From Thecaphora thlaspeos (lineage: Eukaryota; Basidiomycota; Ustilaginomycetes; Urocystidales; Glomosporiaceae): DNA of 64,000 bases. Location: assembly GCA_900291925.1 (NCBI GenBank), contig UWYS01000003.1:806001-870000 (forward strand), in the 5' to 3' direction. A model generated the notes under the pieces. It made no database searches. It saw only the letters and a program-made list of their open reading frames with translations, and was not told where the DNA came from. The first letter of the stretch is position 1. The number at the start of each line of letters is the position of its first letter. Made by a program: the position numbers and the translations under genes. Shown one piece after another: positions 20,782 through 34,722 of the stretch.

Positions 20782-22833
20782 TCACCAACCACTTGGGGGT
20801 GCCGAGCGGGGCAGGGCAAGCGTCTCGACGGATCGACCTCGGTGAAGCGACGTCTGAACGGCCCGGCTGGGGATCTGCTGAGACGTTTCGGCATTCTTCG
20901 AGGCGAAGGCGGCGAGATTGCTTCTCCAGGCCTTGCGCGACCGGCCGAGCCTGTTCCACAGTTTAGTCGTCTTCGGAACGTCGGTGGAGCTCGAGGGAAC
21001 GCGTGATCGCTGCGTGTACTCGCCCCACTGTCGGATGATATCGTATGCCTCGCAGCTGCCGAGACGCATGTGCCTGGCAGCAGATGTGCTCGCCAATGCT
21101 AACGTCAGGCCACGATCGACGGTTTGGTCGAGACGATGGTAGAGCATCTCGTAATGTTCCCAGGGACAAGGATGGTTGTCTTCCTCGTCATCGCTCTCCG
21201 GCCATAGCGTGTATGGCTCGACGGTCGACCCGCCAGGGATGGATGCTGGATAGCTCTTGGTCCCGACCGCGAGGGTGGGTGTCGGCACCATCGCCGGCGG
21301 GTTGGCGGTCGTGGTCATCAGGGCGACCGTCGGCGACCCTTTCGTAGTCTCGGACTGCTGACAGCTTGGTGCGTGGAGCGCAACCTCCAAGATGTCCTGG
21401 CCAAAGAATTGGCTGAGCTTCAACAGCCGTTTGACGTTCAGCGTCTCTGGCGACATGGTGTGCCCCGTCTCGCTTAACGAGGTGGAACTGAGATGTACCG
21501 AAGTGCTCGTGCAAATTGTATAGCTGTGGCCGGGGCTGCACTTCATGGACAGATCCGACAGGCTGTCCGTATACGCCGAGAACACGCTGTGCCCGTCGTC
21601 GGCGGGCGTCACGTCCGTCCGGCGGTCGACACGCTCTTGGTTCGCGTCTTCCGGCAGCTCCCAGGGGTCTCCCGTGCAGTGGCCCCAGGTAAAGGCGCGT
21701 CCTCGAATCGAGACGGCATCTACTAGCTCGAACTGAGTCGCCTGGACCTCGTAAATGATTCCGGAAGTCTGTCCGCCCAGATCGTCGTGCGAGTCGCTAC
21801 GGGACTCTCCGGCAGAGTCGGTCGTGCTGTCACCTCCTAGGATCGTTGAAAAAAAAAAAAAAAAAAAAGTCATTGGTGGTCGTCAGCCTAAACCCTCACC
21901 GAGAAAAGGAGTCGCAACAGCTTCACCTCACTCACCCCCGCGTGTCGATCGCATCACCTTCGCTGTCAGCCCTCTCCGCTGATGGGAGTCTGCGTCCGCT
22001 TTGCTGTTTTCCGACCACGGTCCGCACGTCTTGAAGGAAGACGGCGAGACGTTTGCTGCGTTGCAAGGCATCGTCGAGCATTGTGCCACGATCGGACCTT
22101 GTCCCGAAGCGGTCCCCGAAGTTTCTCGAGAGGAGAGCCGCGTCGACGGGCTCTTCTCAAGAGGGCGAACGAGGCGGGGCGTCTCACTCCTGAGAGACTT
22201 CTGCTGCACCTGCCTTACAACACCGGGGCGGTGAGCCTTGACGGTCCGGTCGTGTTGAAGTTTCGTAGCCGGCTCGGATGCCTGATCGGAGCGCAGGTCT
22301 TTGGTTGTGGAGTGGTACAAGGTGCTCTGCTCCTCTAGAACATCTCCATCTCCGTCATCATCCGCCTCATCGTCGGCATCGTCAGCTCGATCAGAGAAAT
22401 AGGACGTTTGCGGAGATTCCTTGTCGCTGAGGGACGAGTGGCTGTCGTAGTTCCAATGATCGACCGAGAAGACGCAGCGCGGCACGTCGACAGCGTAGTC
22501 GGGGATAACGACGCCTTCGGCCGACTTCTGCAGCGCCGGCTCGAGGAGGAAGAGGCAGTTGTCGATCTTGGTCATCACTCTAGACATGGCGGAAGGTGTG
22601 CTTGCGCTGCTGCGGGTGTCGCCGCCGTCGTCGTCGTATATCTGCAGGTCTGACGGAGAACGTGGGTGTTTCGCGCCTGCGTTTTGGCTGACAGACTCCG
22701 TCGGGGGCCATCGCTTTCCATGGGACGGTACCGCTCGGTGGCCGAGCGTGTGCAGTTGTGTCGACGTGGTGCTAGGAGCAGGGTCTTGAGTGGATACCGG
22801 TCCGAGGCGGTCCGCCTGGCAGTCGAGCAACAT
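20782..22833 (-). CDS. Orphan protein, 650 residues, no recognised domain
   Basis: Two exons, 21936-22833 and 20782-21836, join in phase across a 99-base intron (GTGAGT...CCTAG) whose pyrimidine tract includes an uninterrupted run of 20 T. The product begins MLLDCQADRLG. It is rich in Ser/Thr/Pro/Asp, with an acidic tract at about residues 150-170 (DDADDEADDDGDGD). A more ordered block follows the intron (around IRGRAFTWGHCTGDPWELP), and another lies around CPWEHYEMLYHRLDQTVDRG and YDIIRQWGEYTQRSR near the C-terminus. The C-terminal 60 residues are basic. No signal peptide, membrane segment or catalytic motif is visible. Similar proteins may exist in related fungi, but I do not recognise one. 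The open frame and coherent splice phase argue for a real gene. Confidence 0.65.
21849..21868. repeat. Homopolymer run of 20 A (T on the coding strand of the orphan gene)
   Basis: Directly visible. It lies inside the predicted intron 21837-21935 of the minus-strand gene, 12 bases upstream of the acceptor, so it acts as an extreme polypyrimidine tract. Confidence 0.95.
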
Positions 22834-24038
22834 CGACCTTTAATCTAGAATGTCGAGGAAGACAGAAAAAGACTTGGTAAGAGTGACAGAACTAAACTCG
22901 ACAGTAATTGGGGTAAATTTAGGTGAGGAGAGTGGAGAGAGCGAGACTGTGAGAGGTAGGGGGCTCGGCGAAGGAGAGGCACCTTTAATGAGGGACGAGG
23001 TGGCGGGCAGGTGGCTTTGGTGCTGCGCGGATGAAGGAATGGGGGCCAGCGTTCGGACCTTTGCTGCTTTGGTAGTCCATCTCCGTTTACGGACGGCGGG
23101 GCGAATGACGGTGCAGTACGGTGTGAGTGCTGTGGACGCTGTTGCGGAGCGGGCGGGACGAGGAGAAGAAGAGGTGGCGAGGCTTCATTTCAGGTCTTAT
23201 GGAGGGAAAGCTTCCACAGCCGTGCCAGCGCAGACGCGCTGGGCTTGGCAGTCTGAAAAGTGGAACGGAGGCGGCCCGATGCGCCTGGAGCGCCCGCGTA
23301 TGTAAGCGGTCCGTCAGTGCGTCCGTCCGTTGCTCGATACAAAGATGAAGCAACTTAATCAGGACCACCACGCCCGCAGCGGGAGACTCAAGCTACCCGC
23401 TGCTACAACAAATTAGAGCAACGACGCGAAAGAGCAAAGTGGCAAGGGCCGATGCTTTCGAGACCTTCCTCTGAGCCTGGCTGCGCTGTATCTATGGCGA
23501 TGCGACCCGCTCTTACAAGCTTTATGAAGGTTGCGTTTGATCGCTGAACCGCTCTTGCCCCTGTCAAGACTCTAGTCACGTTACATCATGGCAGGCAGCC
23601 CGTTTGCCTGACAAGCAAGGGCACCCCTTGTGAGCTGAGGACGAAGGCATTTCATAATATTAATCATCCGGCGGCAAGCGGCTCGACACAAGTGCGTGCC
23701 TTGCGGTGAAGGCGACGCTTTCTTGCGCGTACACGGTAGCTCATAGACGGGCGTCAGCCCCGCATGACGGCGGACGATCCAAGCGTAGTGTGGTACCTAC
23801 TCCGTCTTCGCCTATGGCGGGGTCGCCCGCCACAGATCGCGGCGCAATAATTAACTTGATATGGTCCCGGTCCGCCAGGGCACGTGCCTAAAATGTGCCT
23901 TGGTGCGAACACATGTACTCGCAGCGTTCGGACAATATATGGCCCGCCTTCCCTGGTCGTGATGTGAGGAACAGGCTCGTGACCGACTCGACCGTGGCTA
24001 GTCGCACAGGTTCATTTGCCGATCTTCAAGGGTCGGTG
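22834..24038. other. Intergenic, upstream of orphan gene and downstream of aminotransferase gene
   Basis: 1.2 kb with no supported gene. A plus-strand open frame at 22850-23305 has no recognisable similarity and looks like chance. The stretch 23500-24000 is less GC-rich than the surroundings. Confidence 0.5.
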
Positions 24039-25956
24039 TCATAACACTATATTGTTCTCTGACATCGCTTGCCTCTTCTGCTTCAAGCTACCCTGGCCCT
24101 TCTTCTCCCACAGCTCGCTCAAAATCGCCAGCCTTTCCGGCAGGAGCCTCAGCTTTTCCGTCGACACGTTTGCAATCGAGACCCTCAGCCGGGCACCGGA
24201 ATCGGTCACATCGGCGGCACTGGTGCCGTTACTGCCGCTCGCAGCCGCTTCCTCCTGCGAGGCGGGCGATCCCGGCGGCATGAAAAAGGTCCCCGGCAGC
24301 GTCACCACGCCCACGAGCTTGGCGAGCGCTTCGGCCACCACCTCGCTCGACATCCCGGTGAAAGGGTGCCTGACGTAGGCATAATAGGCTCCGGCGCTTT
24401 CGACCTTCCAGCCCCACTCTTCCGGACTCTTGGCCCCATCGCTCCAGTGATTCGACCCTGCCGGGAGCAGCGTGCCATCCTCGGAGAGCCGGCGCGGAAC
24501 CTTGCGCGCCAGACCTTCTTGAAGCTTCTCGCGTCGGTCTCGCAGCTCGCGAGCGGTATTGAGACGCCAGCCTGCCTGTTCAGCGTCAGACGTAGCCCAG
24601 GCCACCGCACGCTGCGTATCGATCCTTGGCGGCGCGACTTGGAGGTTGTCGAGAGCCTTGGCCATCGGCCCAAACACCACATCGTCCCCTCCCTCTTTCC
24701 TCGGCGTGACCTGCTGCAGGAAAGACGAGTGCGCTACGATCCCGCCGAGTCTGTGTCCCGGGATGGCGTACGACTTCGAAAAGCTAAACAGCTGAATCAC
24801 TGTACTGCGCCAGTCCCAGCTCGAGTCGCCATCGAGGCTCTCCTGGAACACCTCGTGGGGGCGCCCGAGCGGCATGGAAGCGGAAGAGGAGCCAGACACG
24901 ATCGGAGTACCCGTGGCTCCGACCGACGAGCCGACCACCGGCCTCTTATCGTCCTCCAGGACAAAGTCGCGGTAGCTGTTGTCAATCGGTGGGTGGGACC
25001 GGCGTTAGTCTACATCGTCTCCATGAAGCCTTTCGAGGCGATGCTTAAGCGATGAGAACTCACGTCTCGTCGAGCAGCAGCGCGATCTTAGCATCCCTGC
25101 AGATCCTGGCGAATTCGTGGATCAGGGCGGGGGGGTAGAGGGCGCCGGTCGGGTTGTTGGGGGTGACGAGGATCACGGCCCTGATCCTGTCGTTGTCCTT
25201 GAGCAGCTGCCTCATCTTGTCTGCCGAAGGCAGGAAATTTGGTCCCTTCGTCGGCAGAGGAACCGTATCGATGCCGAGAGAGGCCAGCGTCATGAAGTGG
25301 TTGAAGTACCATGGAGACGGGACGACGACGGCGTCACCCGCAGCGGCCAGGGACATGGCGGTCGCAGCGAATGCGAGGTTGCAGCCAGAGGTGATCGCCA
25401 CGTTGTCGGCCGTCACGGCGTTGGTCTGGCCCTTCTCGTCCTTGGACCGGTAGACACGGTTGACGTCCTGGGCAACGCTCTTGCGGATCGCGGCGTGGCC
25501 AAAGACGGGTCCATAGCCATGGCTAAATTCGGACTGAGCCTCGTGCGCGATGCGCTCGAGGAAGACCTGCGTTGGTCCGTGGCCGGGAACGCCTTGGGCG
25601 AGGTTGAGCAGTGGGTTTGCCTCGAGAGCAGCGGAGTCGCGGAAGGGCGAGCTTTGGATGGGATAGGTCCGAGCCCACTGCGCTCCGATCTGGACGGGAG
25701 GGTCGATGGTGCGGAGGTGGAGATGAGGGTTGAAGGAGTACGAGGGCGAGGACGAAGGATCCGAGGCCATGGTGACGATGTTGCAAGGGGCGGCGACGGC
25801 TGTGAGATACGACGGCGGCGGCAGCAGTGATGAGGCTCCAACGGGCGGGGTGTAGCTGGTGGTGGACCTATGCCTCTTGGGCAGTGTTCGGGGGAGCTTG
25901 AGGTGCGGTCTAGATAGAAAGGTGGCTGCGGATGTTGCGGCTCGAGATGTGAGCAT
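24039..25956 (-). CDS. Class I/II pyridoxal-phosphate aminotransferase, probably mitochondrial
   Basis: Fold-type I aminotransferase that moves an amino group between an amino acid and a 2-oxo acid; the substrate cannot be read from sequence. Two exons, 25064-25956 and 24039-24975, join in phase, giving 609 residues. Landmarks in order: NLAQGVPGHGP, GYGPVFGHAAIRKSVA, NVAITSGCNLAF (cofactor phosphate region), SPWYFNHFMT, LVTPNNPTGALYPP (Asn/Pro of the cofactor pocket), ALLLDETYRDF (Asp that binds the pyridine ring), and SFSKSYAIPGHRLG with the Schiff-base Lys at about residue 365. Ser/Gly-rich inserts make it longer than typical 400-450-residue relatives. The start at 25956 adds an Arg/Ser/Thr-rich, acid-free leader that looks like a mitochondrial presequence. 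An alternative ATG at residue 63 (25770) would give a cytosolic form. Confidence 0.87.
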
Positions 25957-26358
25957 GAGGTTGGGGGAAAGGCAGGCTGAGTGGGGGAAAGAGTCCGAGT
26001 AGTGAAGACGAGGGACGCTTCCCCGCTCGGCTGCTCTCGCTGCCTCGAGCACGTCTGGGGTCTGGTAAAGTAGTAAGTCGAGGGGCAGGCACAGCAGCGT
26101 CTGCGAATTGATCGGTCCTGCCAATTTGCCGGCCGACTGCCTTCGCACAGCCCTTGGCTTGCTCTTGACCTCCACGCATCCATCCTCCTACACCAACTTC
26201 CGCTACGCAAGCCTTGCTCGTCGATATCCTACCCACCACTCGCTCGCTCCCTCAATACCCACCGCCTGACGATTTCATCGGGACCGCGCAACCTTCTTGC
26301 GAGCCCTCTGGTCTTCGGTTGCCCTTTCCCCCCACTCAGGCATCGCCACGAGGTAACG
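25957..26358. promoter_or_regulatory. Divergent upstream region of aminotransferase and DUF1115 genes
   Basis: 402 bases between the two chosen start codons. The aminotransferase frame remains open through most of it, so its leader lies here. No RWD domain, which often precedes DUF1115, is encoded in any frame. Confidence 0.45.
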
Positions 26359-26955
26359 ATGTTGAAACGGGCCGTGATGAGCTTTCACCACATCCTCTCG
26401 AGCAAGAAGATCGCCGATTTACACGGCTGGAGTCGCGAGCTGGGACTCTGCGGCATCCTCAAAGTTGGCTATCCGGGTGTATTGGTCTGCGCCGGGCCGG
26501 CCGTCGCGGATATCGGCAAGGCTGGCGCAACGACGCCGGACACGCCCCACCCCGTCGACGAGTATGTCCGGCGCATCAAGCGGCTACGGTGGCAGACGTG
26601 CACCCTAAAGTTACTTGGCGATCTATCCGCGCCGCCAGCTGGGGAAGAGGCGTCGAGGCGTTGGCGGGAAGGCGCTGCGGAATCTATGAGAGCACTGGCC
26701 AAGGCGCTCAATGCCTCAGCCCAGGTGAGCCCGTCGCAGGCTGACCAGGTTGATCCTGGAAAACAGGGAGGGCTGTTCAGAGGCATGCTCCAGGTGGACC
26801 ATATGAAGGACATTACAGCAGTCCTGAGAGCGGCAGACCGACTGGTCGAGAAAAGCGGGCTTGGCGGTGGCGGCGGCGGCGGCGGTGCAGCGACGGGCGC
26901 AAAGGGAATGGGCTGTTGGGAGAGCTTCTATAGCGAGGCAATGCGATCGCCATGA
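26359..26955 (+). CDS. DUF1115 (RWDD2/Prp3 C-terminal-type) domain protein
   Basis: Single exon, 198 residues. The N-terminal 110 residues match the DUF1115 pattern found at the C-terminus of RWDD2 proteins and Prp3: SFHHILSSKKIADLHGWSREL, with the hallmark LKVGYPGVLVCAGP, then VDEYVRRIKRLRWQTCTLK. Animal RWDD2 proteins have an RWD domain before this module; here it is absent, so the protein is essentially the module plus an Ala/Gly-rich tail with a run of eight Gly. The biochemical role is unknown. The start is the first ATG just before the domain. An upstream exon cannot be excluded. Confidence 0.75.
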   Translation: MLKRAVMSFHHILSSKKIADLHGWSRELGLCGILKVGYPGVLVCAGPAVADIGKAGATTPDTPHPVDEYVRRIKRLRWQTCTLKLLGDLSAPPAGEEASRRWREGAAESMRALAKALNASAQVSPSQADQVDPGKQGGLFRGMLQVDHMKDITAVLRAADRLVEKSGLGGGGGGGGAATGAKGMGCWESFYSEAMRSP

Positions 26956-27280
26956 CGTGCCTCTGTCCGAAGTCTGTGCTGTGCTGTGCGCTCTGTGCTG
27001 CTATGCCCGCTCGGCGGCCGTTGTCGTCGGCGACTCGAGAGGAGGAGGGGGAGGGGGAGGGACCGCGAGCTTTGATAAAGTCGGATCCGCGGCGACGCTG
27101 ACGATAAAATCAAGCGCGAGCCCTCGGAGCGGCTGGCCCAGGAAGGAACCGGAATCTTCGAAAGCCGCCTCTTGTCGTCCGGCCCTCTCGCCACCTCTCC
27201 ACTGGACGCCTACCACCATCTCTCTCACACAACCCGTAATATCCCTCTTCCTTTGTCACCTCATATCGCGATACCCAAAG
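26956..27280. other. Intergenic upstream of PAM18
   Basis: 325 bases between the DUF1115 stop codon and the PAM18 start. It contains a G/A-rich run (27040-27062) and C/T-rich leader sequence; no gene. Confidence 0.5.
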
Positions 27281-27964
27281 ATGCTCAGCACACCAGCCCG
27301 TCTTTCTCTGCGCTCTACACGGCTCTCGCGCCCGCTCCAGACGACCACAGCGACAAAGGCGACACAACACCTCACCTCCAGCTCTCGCTCCGTTCCATCC
27401 GCGTTCCGACCTACCTCCCAGCTACTCTTCCAGCACACACCACGCCACGAGATCGCCACGCCCATTCTTATTGGCGCCGGTCTGGTGGGAGCCGGTATCG
27501 CCGCTCAGCTCCTTCTGAAATCAAAGGGTTCCGGTCCCTCTGGCGGGAAATGGGTAAAGGGAGGCTTCAATGCAAAGATGGACAAGACTGAAGCCGCACA
27601 GGTCCTGGGTCTTAGGTGAGTCTACAACACTGCGCATCGAGAAGGAAGTGAAGGCCAAAGAAGCTGATGAAACAGGTGCTTTCCTTTTGTATACGCAGGG
27701 AAACGGCTCTGACAAGGGCAAAGGTCAAGGACGCTCATCGAAGGATGATGATTGCCAACCACCCGGATAGGGGCGGATCGCTTTACCTTGCTAGTAGTGA
27801 GTACCGTTCTTCGCCCTCTCTTCTCTTGATGTTCTCAGCCCGGCTGTCTAAGGATCGGATCTGTCTGACTGGCAGCGCGACCTTGTGCTCTCCGCCTCCC
27901 GACCTCTCCGCCTACAGAGATTAACGAGGCAAAGGACCTCCTCGACAAGCAGGTTAGCCGATAA
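27281..27964 (+). CDS. PAM18/TIM14, J-protein of the mitochondrial import motor
   Basis: Inner-membrane J-protein that stimulates the ATPase of mitochondrial Hsp70 at the TIM23 channel, pulling preproteins into the matrix. Three exons join in phase: 27281-27615, 27699-27796 and 27918-27964, giving 159 residues. The N-terminal 55 residues are Arg/Ser/Thr-rich with no acidic residues, fitting an import signal. One membrane segment follows (about 60-79, PILIGAGLVGAGIAAQLLL), then the conserved GGFNAKMDKTEAAQVLGLRE junction and the J domain with its HPD triad at about residues 132-134 in MIANHPDRGGS. It ends INEAKDLLDKQVSR, as in fungal Tim14. Length and order match the family exactly. Confidence 0.95.
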
Positions 27965-28312
27965 GATCCCTCCTCGCTCAGCTCAGCGATACCGACATAG
28001 ACACCCGCATTCCTTGTCAATCAGCTCGCACTTGCACGATACGTCCTCTGTCTTGCTTGCACATCATTCACCATTCCACGGCGCTCTCGCACGGGCACCG
28101 GATCTGAGATCCAGCCGCCCGGACATATCCAGGGATCAAACGTGGAGAATCGTCGTATTTCTGGTCGACAGGGGGCGGGCTAAGCCGAGCAAAGCTGCCT
28201 CTTACGTTGTTTGTGCCGGGGAAATGGGAAAGGTGGAGGGAACAGGAACAGAGAGGGAGAGATAGTGGCGGGAGATACACATTGATGGACGGCAAAAGCG
28301 GGGCCGCGCGGT
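27965..28312. other. Intergenic, convergent ends of PAM18 (+) and SEC23 (-)
   Basis: 348 bases, presumably both 3' untranslated regions; no gene seen. Confidence 0.5.
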
Positions 28313-31708
<3,396 letters not shown>

Positions 31709-33411
31709 ATGCCTCACGAGACGGACGAGGAAAGGGTAAGTGTAGCCCATCTGCTGTTCGTCGGAAGGCCCTACCCTCCGGAGACGTGAAACTCACTAGA
31801 TCATCTCGCACTGCTACCTTCTCTTCTCACCCTCGGTATATCAGGCCGAGAGGCAGGCGCGTCTGTCGCGCGCCATGGGAGCCATGTTCCTACAGGACAA
31901 AGTAGAGCGCCTGGAGCGCGACGTCCAGCAGGCACCCTTCTCCCGCGGCATGGCAAGAACGCGCAGTGGCCCCAGCCACTCGCGCCGTCTTGCCCAGACG
32001 ACCGCTCATCCTCCCTTCCGCCCCGAGGGAAGCGTGCGAATCATGACGAGGTCCACAACGGGTCCGGGCATAGTCGGCGCGGCTCCTGAAGAGGAATCCT
32101 CGGCAGCACAAATCTTGCAGAAGGCACAGCACCCCAGGGTCTACTTGGTCGACACCAGTCTGCTCGTCTACTCACTCCGTGCGGTGCACGAGTGGCTCAA
32201 GGACCCCCGTGTACAGCTGGTCGTCCCGCTGGAAGGTGTGAAGCCGGAATTGCACAGGCATGAAAAGGGTTCCGCACCAGACGCTGATAATACGGACCTT
32301 CTCTGTTCCTTGCGGACTCTCCTCAGCCATCAACAATCTGGATCTGCTCAAGAAGGGCAACGGCCCGATCAATTTCGCGGCACGCAAGGCTACCCGCTTC
32401 CTCGAAGAGAGAATGCAGAGCGTTCCTCGGGCCAACAGCAGCGCCGGGCTATTCTGCCAGAAGGAGTCCGAGCGAGCGGGTCTCCCAGCTCTGGAGGCTA
32501 AAAGAAAGGCAGTCAAGGATTCAGAGCAGCAGCAGCAGCAGCAGCCCGACGGATCAGATGGCGTTTCTCCAGGTGCTGCTGCAGAGAGCTCTGACGCAGC
32601 GCACGCAACGACCGCATCGCCATCCGAAGGAGACCTTTACTCGATCAAGTCCTGCCCTCGCTTCATTGTCGAGTTGCTGAGCGCAGCGATCTTCCTCGAC
32701 AAGAGCGTGGCGGAGGAGGCGGAGGCTGACGAGAGGCTTACCACTGCAGTCGCCTTTCCCGAAGACATAACGACCACCAATCCTGGCGATGAGGCACTCC
32801 CTTTCGCCGATAGGGCCGATGGTCGCCTGAGCGCAGAATGGCTCCAGGCCTTTGGAATCGAGACGGAAGTTGTACCGATTGGGAAGTCGTGGAAAGGTCA
32901 ACAGCATACCAGCAAAGCGACATCTTCCGAGACGGCATCACAGTCGGCCACGCCCTTGATCCTCCTCAAACGGCCGCCGGCCGGCGAGGGCGTATTTGTA
33001 CCTCCTGTCGGCCCGCTGCGCAAGCAGACTACCGCGCAACCGCCATCGGCACGGCAGCTGACACCGTCGGGTCCCTCCGGTGCCAGCGCAGGCGGTGGCG
33101 GTGGCTCGCCTAGGTTTGGGAGCATTTCGATCCTCAAGTCGAGGGGCCCCGCCAACCGCAGCCAGGACTCGTTCCAGAGCCACGGGACGGGGAGCCACTC
33201 GCCCCTGATGACGTCGCGTAACGCCTCGACTGCCAGCCTCTCTCGTCCCTCGATGGAGTCAGTGTCTCCGGGCGCCGAGGAGGACGAGACCGCCACTTCA
33301 AGCAGCAGCAGCAAACACCTCGGCTTGACGCGGGTCGGTGTCAAGAAGGACAACGGTGCCCACAAGACGGCGGCAGAAAGGATGGAGGAGCACGTCCGAA
33401 GCCTCTCGTAG
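31709..33411 (+). CDS. PIN-domain protein, possibly Nmd4-like
   Basis: Probable ribonuclease-fold protein of RNA decay. Three exons, 31709-31735, 31845-32235 and 32327-33411, join in phase to 500 residues. The first coding exon holds only nine codons. The PIN domain starts near residue 95 with RVYLVDTSLLVYSL (first acidic residue of the active site) and continues across the second intron as LVVPLEAINNLDLLKKGN ... ARKATRFLEERM, an order and spacing like yeast Nmd4 and related PIN proteins. Further acidic residues (around SCPRFIVELLSAAIFLDKSV) lie after a Gln/Ser/Ala-rich insert of about 60 residues. The C-terminal 170 residues are Ser/Gly/Pro-rich with a GGGGG run and look disordered. Assignment to Nmd4 is inference; PIN domain membership is more secure. 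The catalytic acid set cannot be judged complete by eye. Confidence 0.78.
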
Positions 33412-33812
33412 CCCTCTCATCGTGGCTTACTCAGCGACCCCTATAGAGGAAGAGGACTCCTGTTGGACCTAGGTAGAAGTCTCTTGCGAAGAATCATCGT
33501 ACAATATACAGAAACAGATGCAAACGTGAACGTGTGGGGAGTCGGGCAGTGGAGTAGATCGGAACGGCGCGCGGGCACGTGATGCGGGATAATGGCGAAG
33601 ACGAATAGACGGAGTGGACACCTCTCCTCGAACGAGAGGGTCTGGCGCATCGTTGGTACTGGATGCTTGAGCGTGCGTGTGGCTCTTGCTGGCCTGCAGT
33701 GCCGACCGAGTGGATCACTTGAGAACTGCTGTCTGACTCCTTGACCGGCCCGTACCCTTCTTCTTCCATGCCCCAGCCCCGGCAGGTAGAATACCAACGC
33801 TTATGCCGAAGT
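33412..33812. other. Intergenic, convergent ends of PIN gene (+) and mitochondrial bL28 gene (-)
   Basis: 401 bases, no gene seen. Confidence 0.5.
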
Positions 33813-34301
33813 TTAGCTCATCACCGCCTCCGCCGGACGACCGGCCTGTTTACCCTCCAACCTGAGCTGCCTCAGCTTGAGCGCCAGCAAATCCCTCAGC
33901 CCTACGCCCCACTCGCCCAGCTTGTGCTCCTTGGTGTTGGCGAGGTAGTAATCCAGCCCTCCCATCTTGTCCATCGTCCTGAGTGCGCTCGTTGTGATCT
34001 TTGCGGAGACGTAGGTGTTAAGGGTATCGCTCCAGAGCTTCTTGGACTGGACGTTGGGCTGCCACGTCCTGGCGGTCTTCTGGCGCGACTTGGGGACGTT
34101 GTGGCCCGACTGAAGCGTCTTGCCATCGTAGAGACCGCGTTGCGAGCGCTTGAACGTCTGACCCATCTGGGCGGCTTTGGCGAATGTGGGTCGAGAGTTG
34201 GGAGAGGAGAAGGCGGCAGTGCGTGCGGACGAGCCGGCTCCCGAACCGCGGGCGCCGCGGTAGGTGGTTCGTGAGCCGAAGAGGGCGAGAGAGGCGAACA
34301 T
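33813..34301 (-). CDS. Mitochondrial large ribosomal subunit protein bL28m (yeast MRPL24)
   Basis: Structural protein of the mitochondrial ribosome. Single exon, 162 residues. The N-terminal 45 residues are Ser/Arg/Ala-rich and nearly acid-free, a likely import signal. The bL28 core follows: FKRSQRGLYDGKTLQSGHNV, with KSRQKTARTWQPNVQSKKLWS next, and VSAKITTSALRTMDKMGGLDYYL, which includes the family pattern for the rRNA-binding strand and C-terminal helix. It diverges from IMP4 across about 420 bases. The start at 34301 fits the presequence. Confidence 0.92.
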   Translation of the reverse strand: MFASLALFGSRTTYRGARGSGAGSSARTAAFSSPNSRPTFAKAAQMGQTFKRSQRGLYDGKTLQSGHNVPKSRQKTARTWQPNVQSKKLWSDTLNTYVSAKITTSALRTMDKMGGLDYYLANTKEHKLGEWGVGLRDLLALKLRQLRLEGKQAGRPAEAVMS

Positions 34302-34722
34302 GATGGGAGCAGTGGGTGTGCGCTGTTATCGTGTGTTGCACGGTGCGGTGCGGTGTGTTGTGGCGACGAGAGTGACGGGAGAGAGTGTGAGGTGGTGGTG
34401 ATCGTCGACGATGGCGACGAGGATGTCAAAGGCGTTTTCATTGGAGCCTCCTTGGTGCTTCTGAGCGCTGACGGGAAGCCGCGCGGGTTGACGCTTCGGG
34501 AGACGGAAGCGGGGAGAGGCGGAATTTTTTCGAGGCCGGCCGCTCGTGGTGCGTCCAGCTGCCCTCTTACTCTCCCAGACCTCCTCCCCCACCTCTTCAT
34601 CGACCGCTCGATCTCTGCGCCACCATCGCCACGATACACCCCCGGCACCCAACGTAAGCACATCACTAACATCGCACAACAAGCTCCCCCCGAAAAGCAA
34701 CACTGAGACGTAGCCAGCAAGC
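34302..34722. promoter_or_regulatory. Divergent upstream region of bL28m and IMP4
   Basis: 421 bases shared by two ribosome-related genes, one for the mitochondrial ribosome and one for cytosolic ribosome assembly. No named binding site could be assigned by eye. Confidence 0.45.

Noticed and set aside
22850..23305. 151-codon plus-strand open frame
   Set aside because: No similarity, no ordered pattern, and position in a probable promoter; likely chance.
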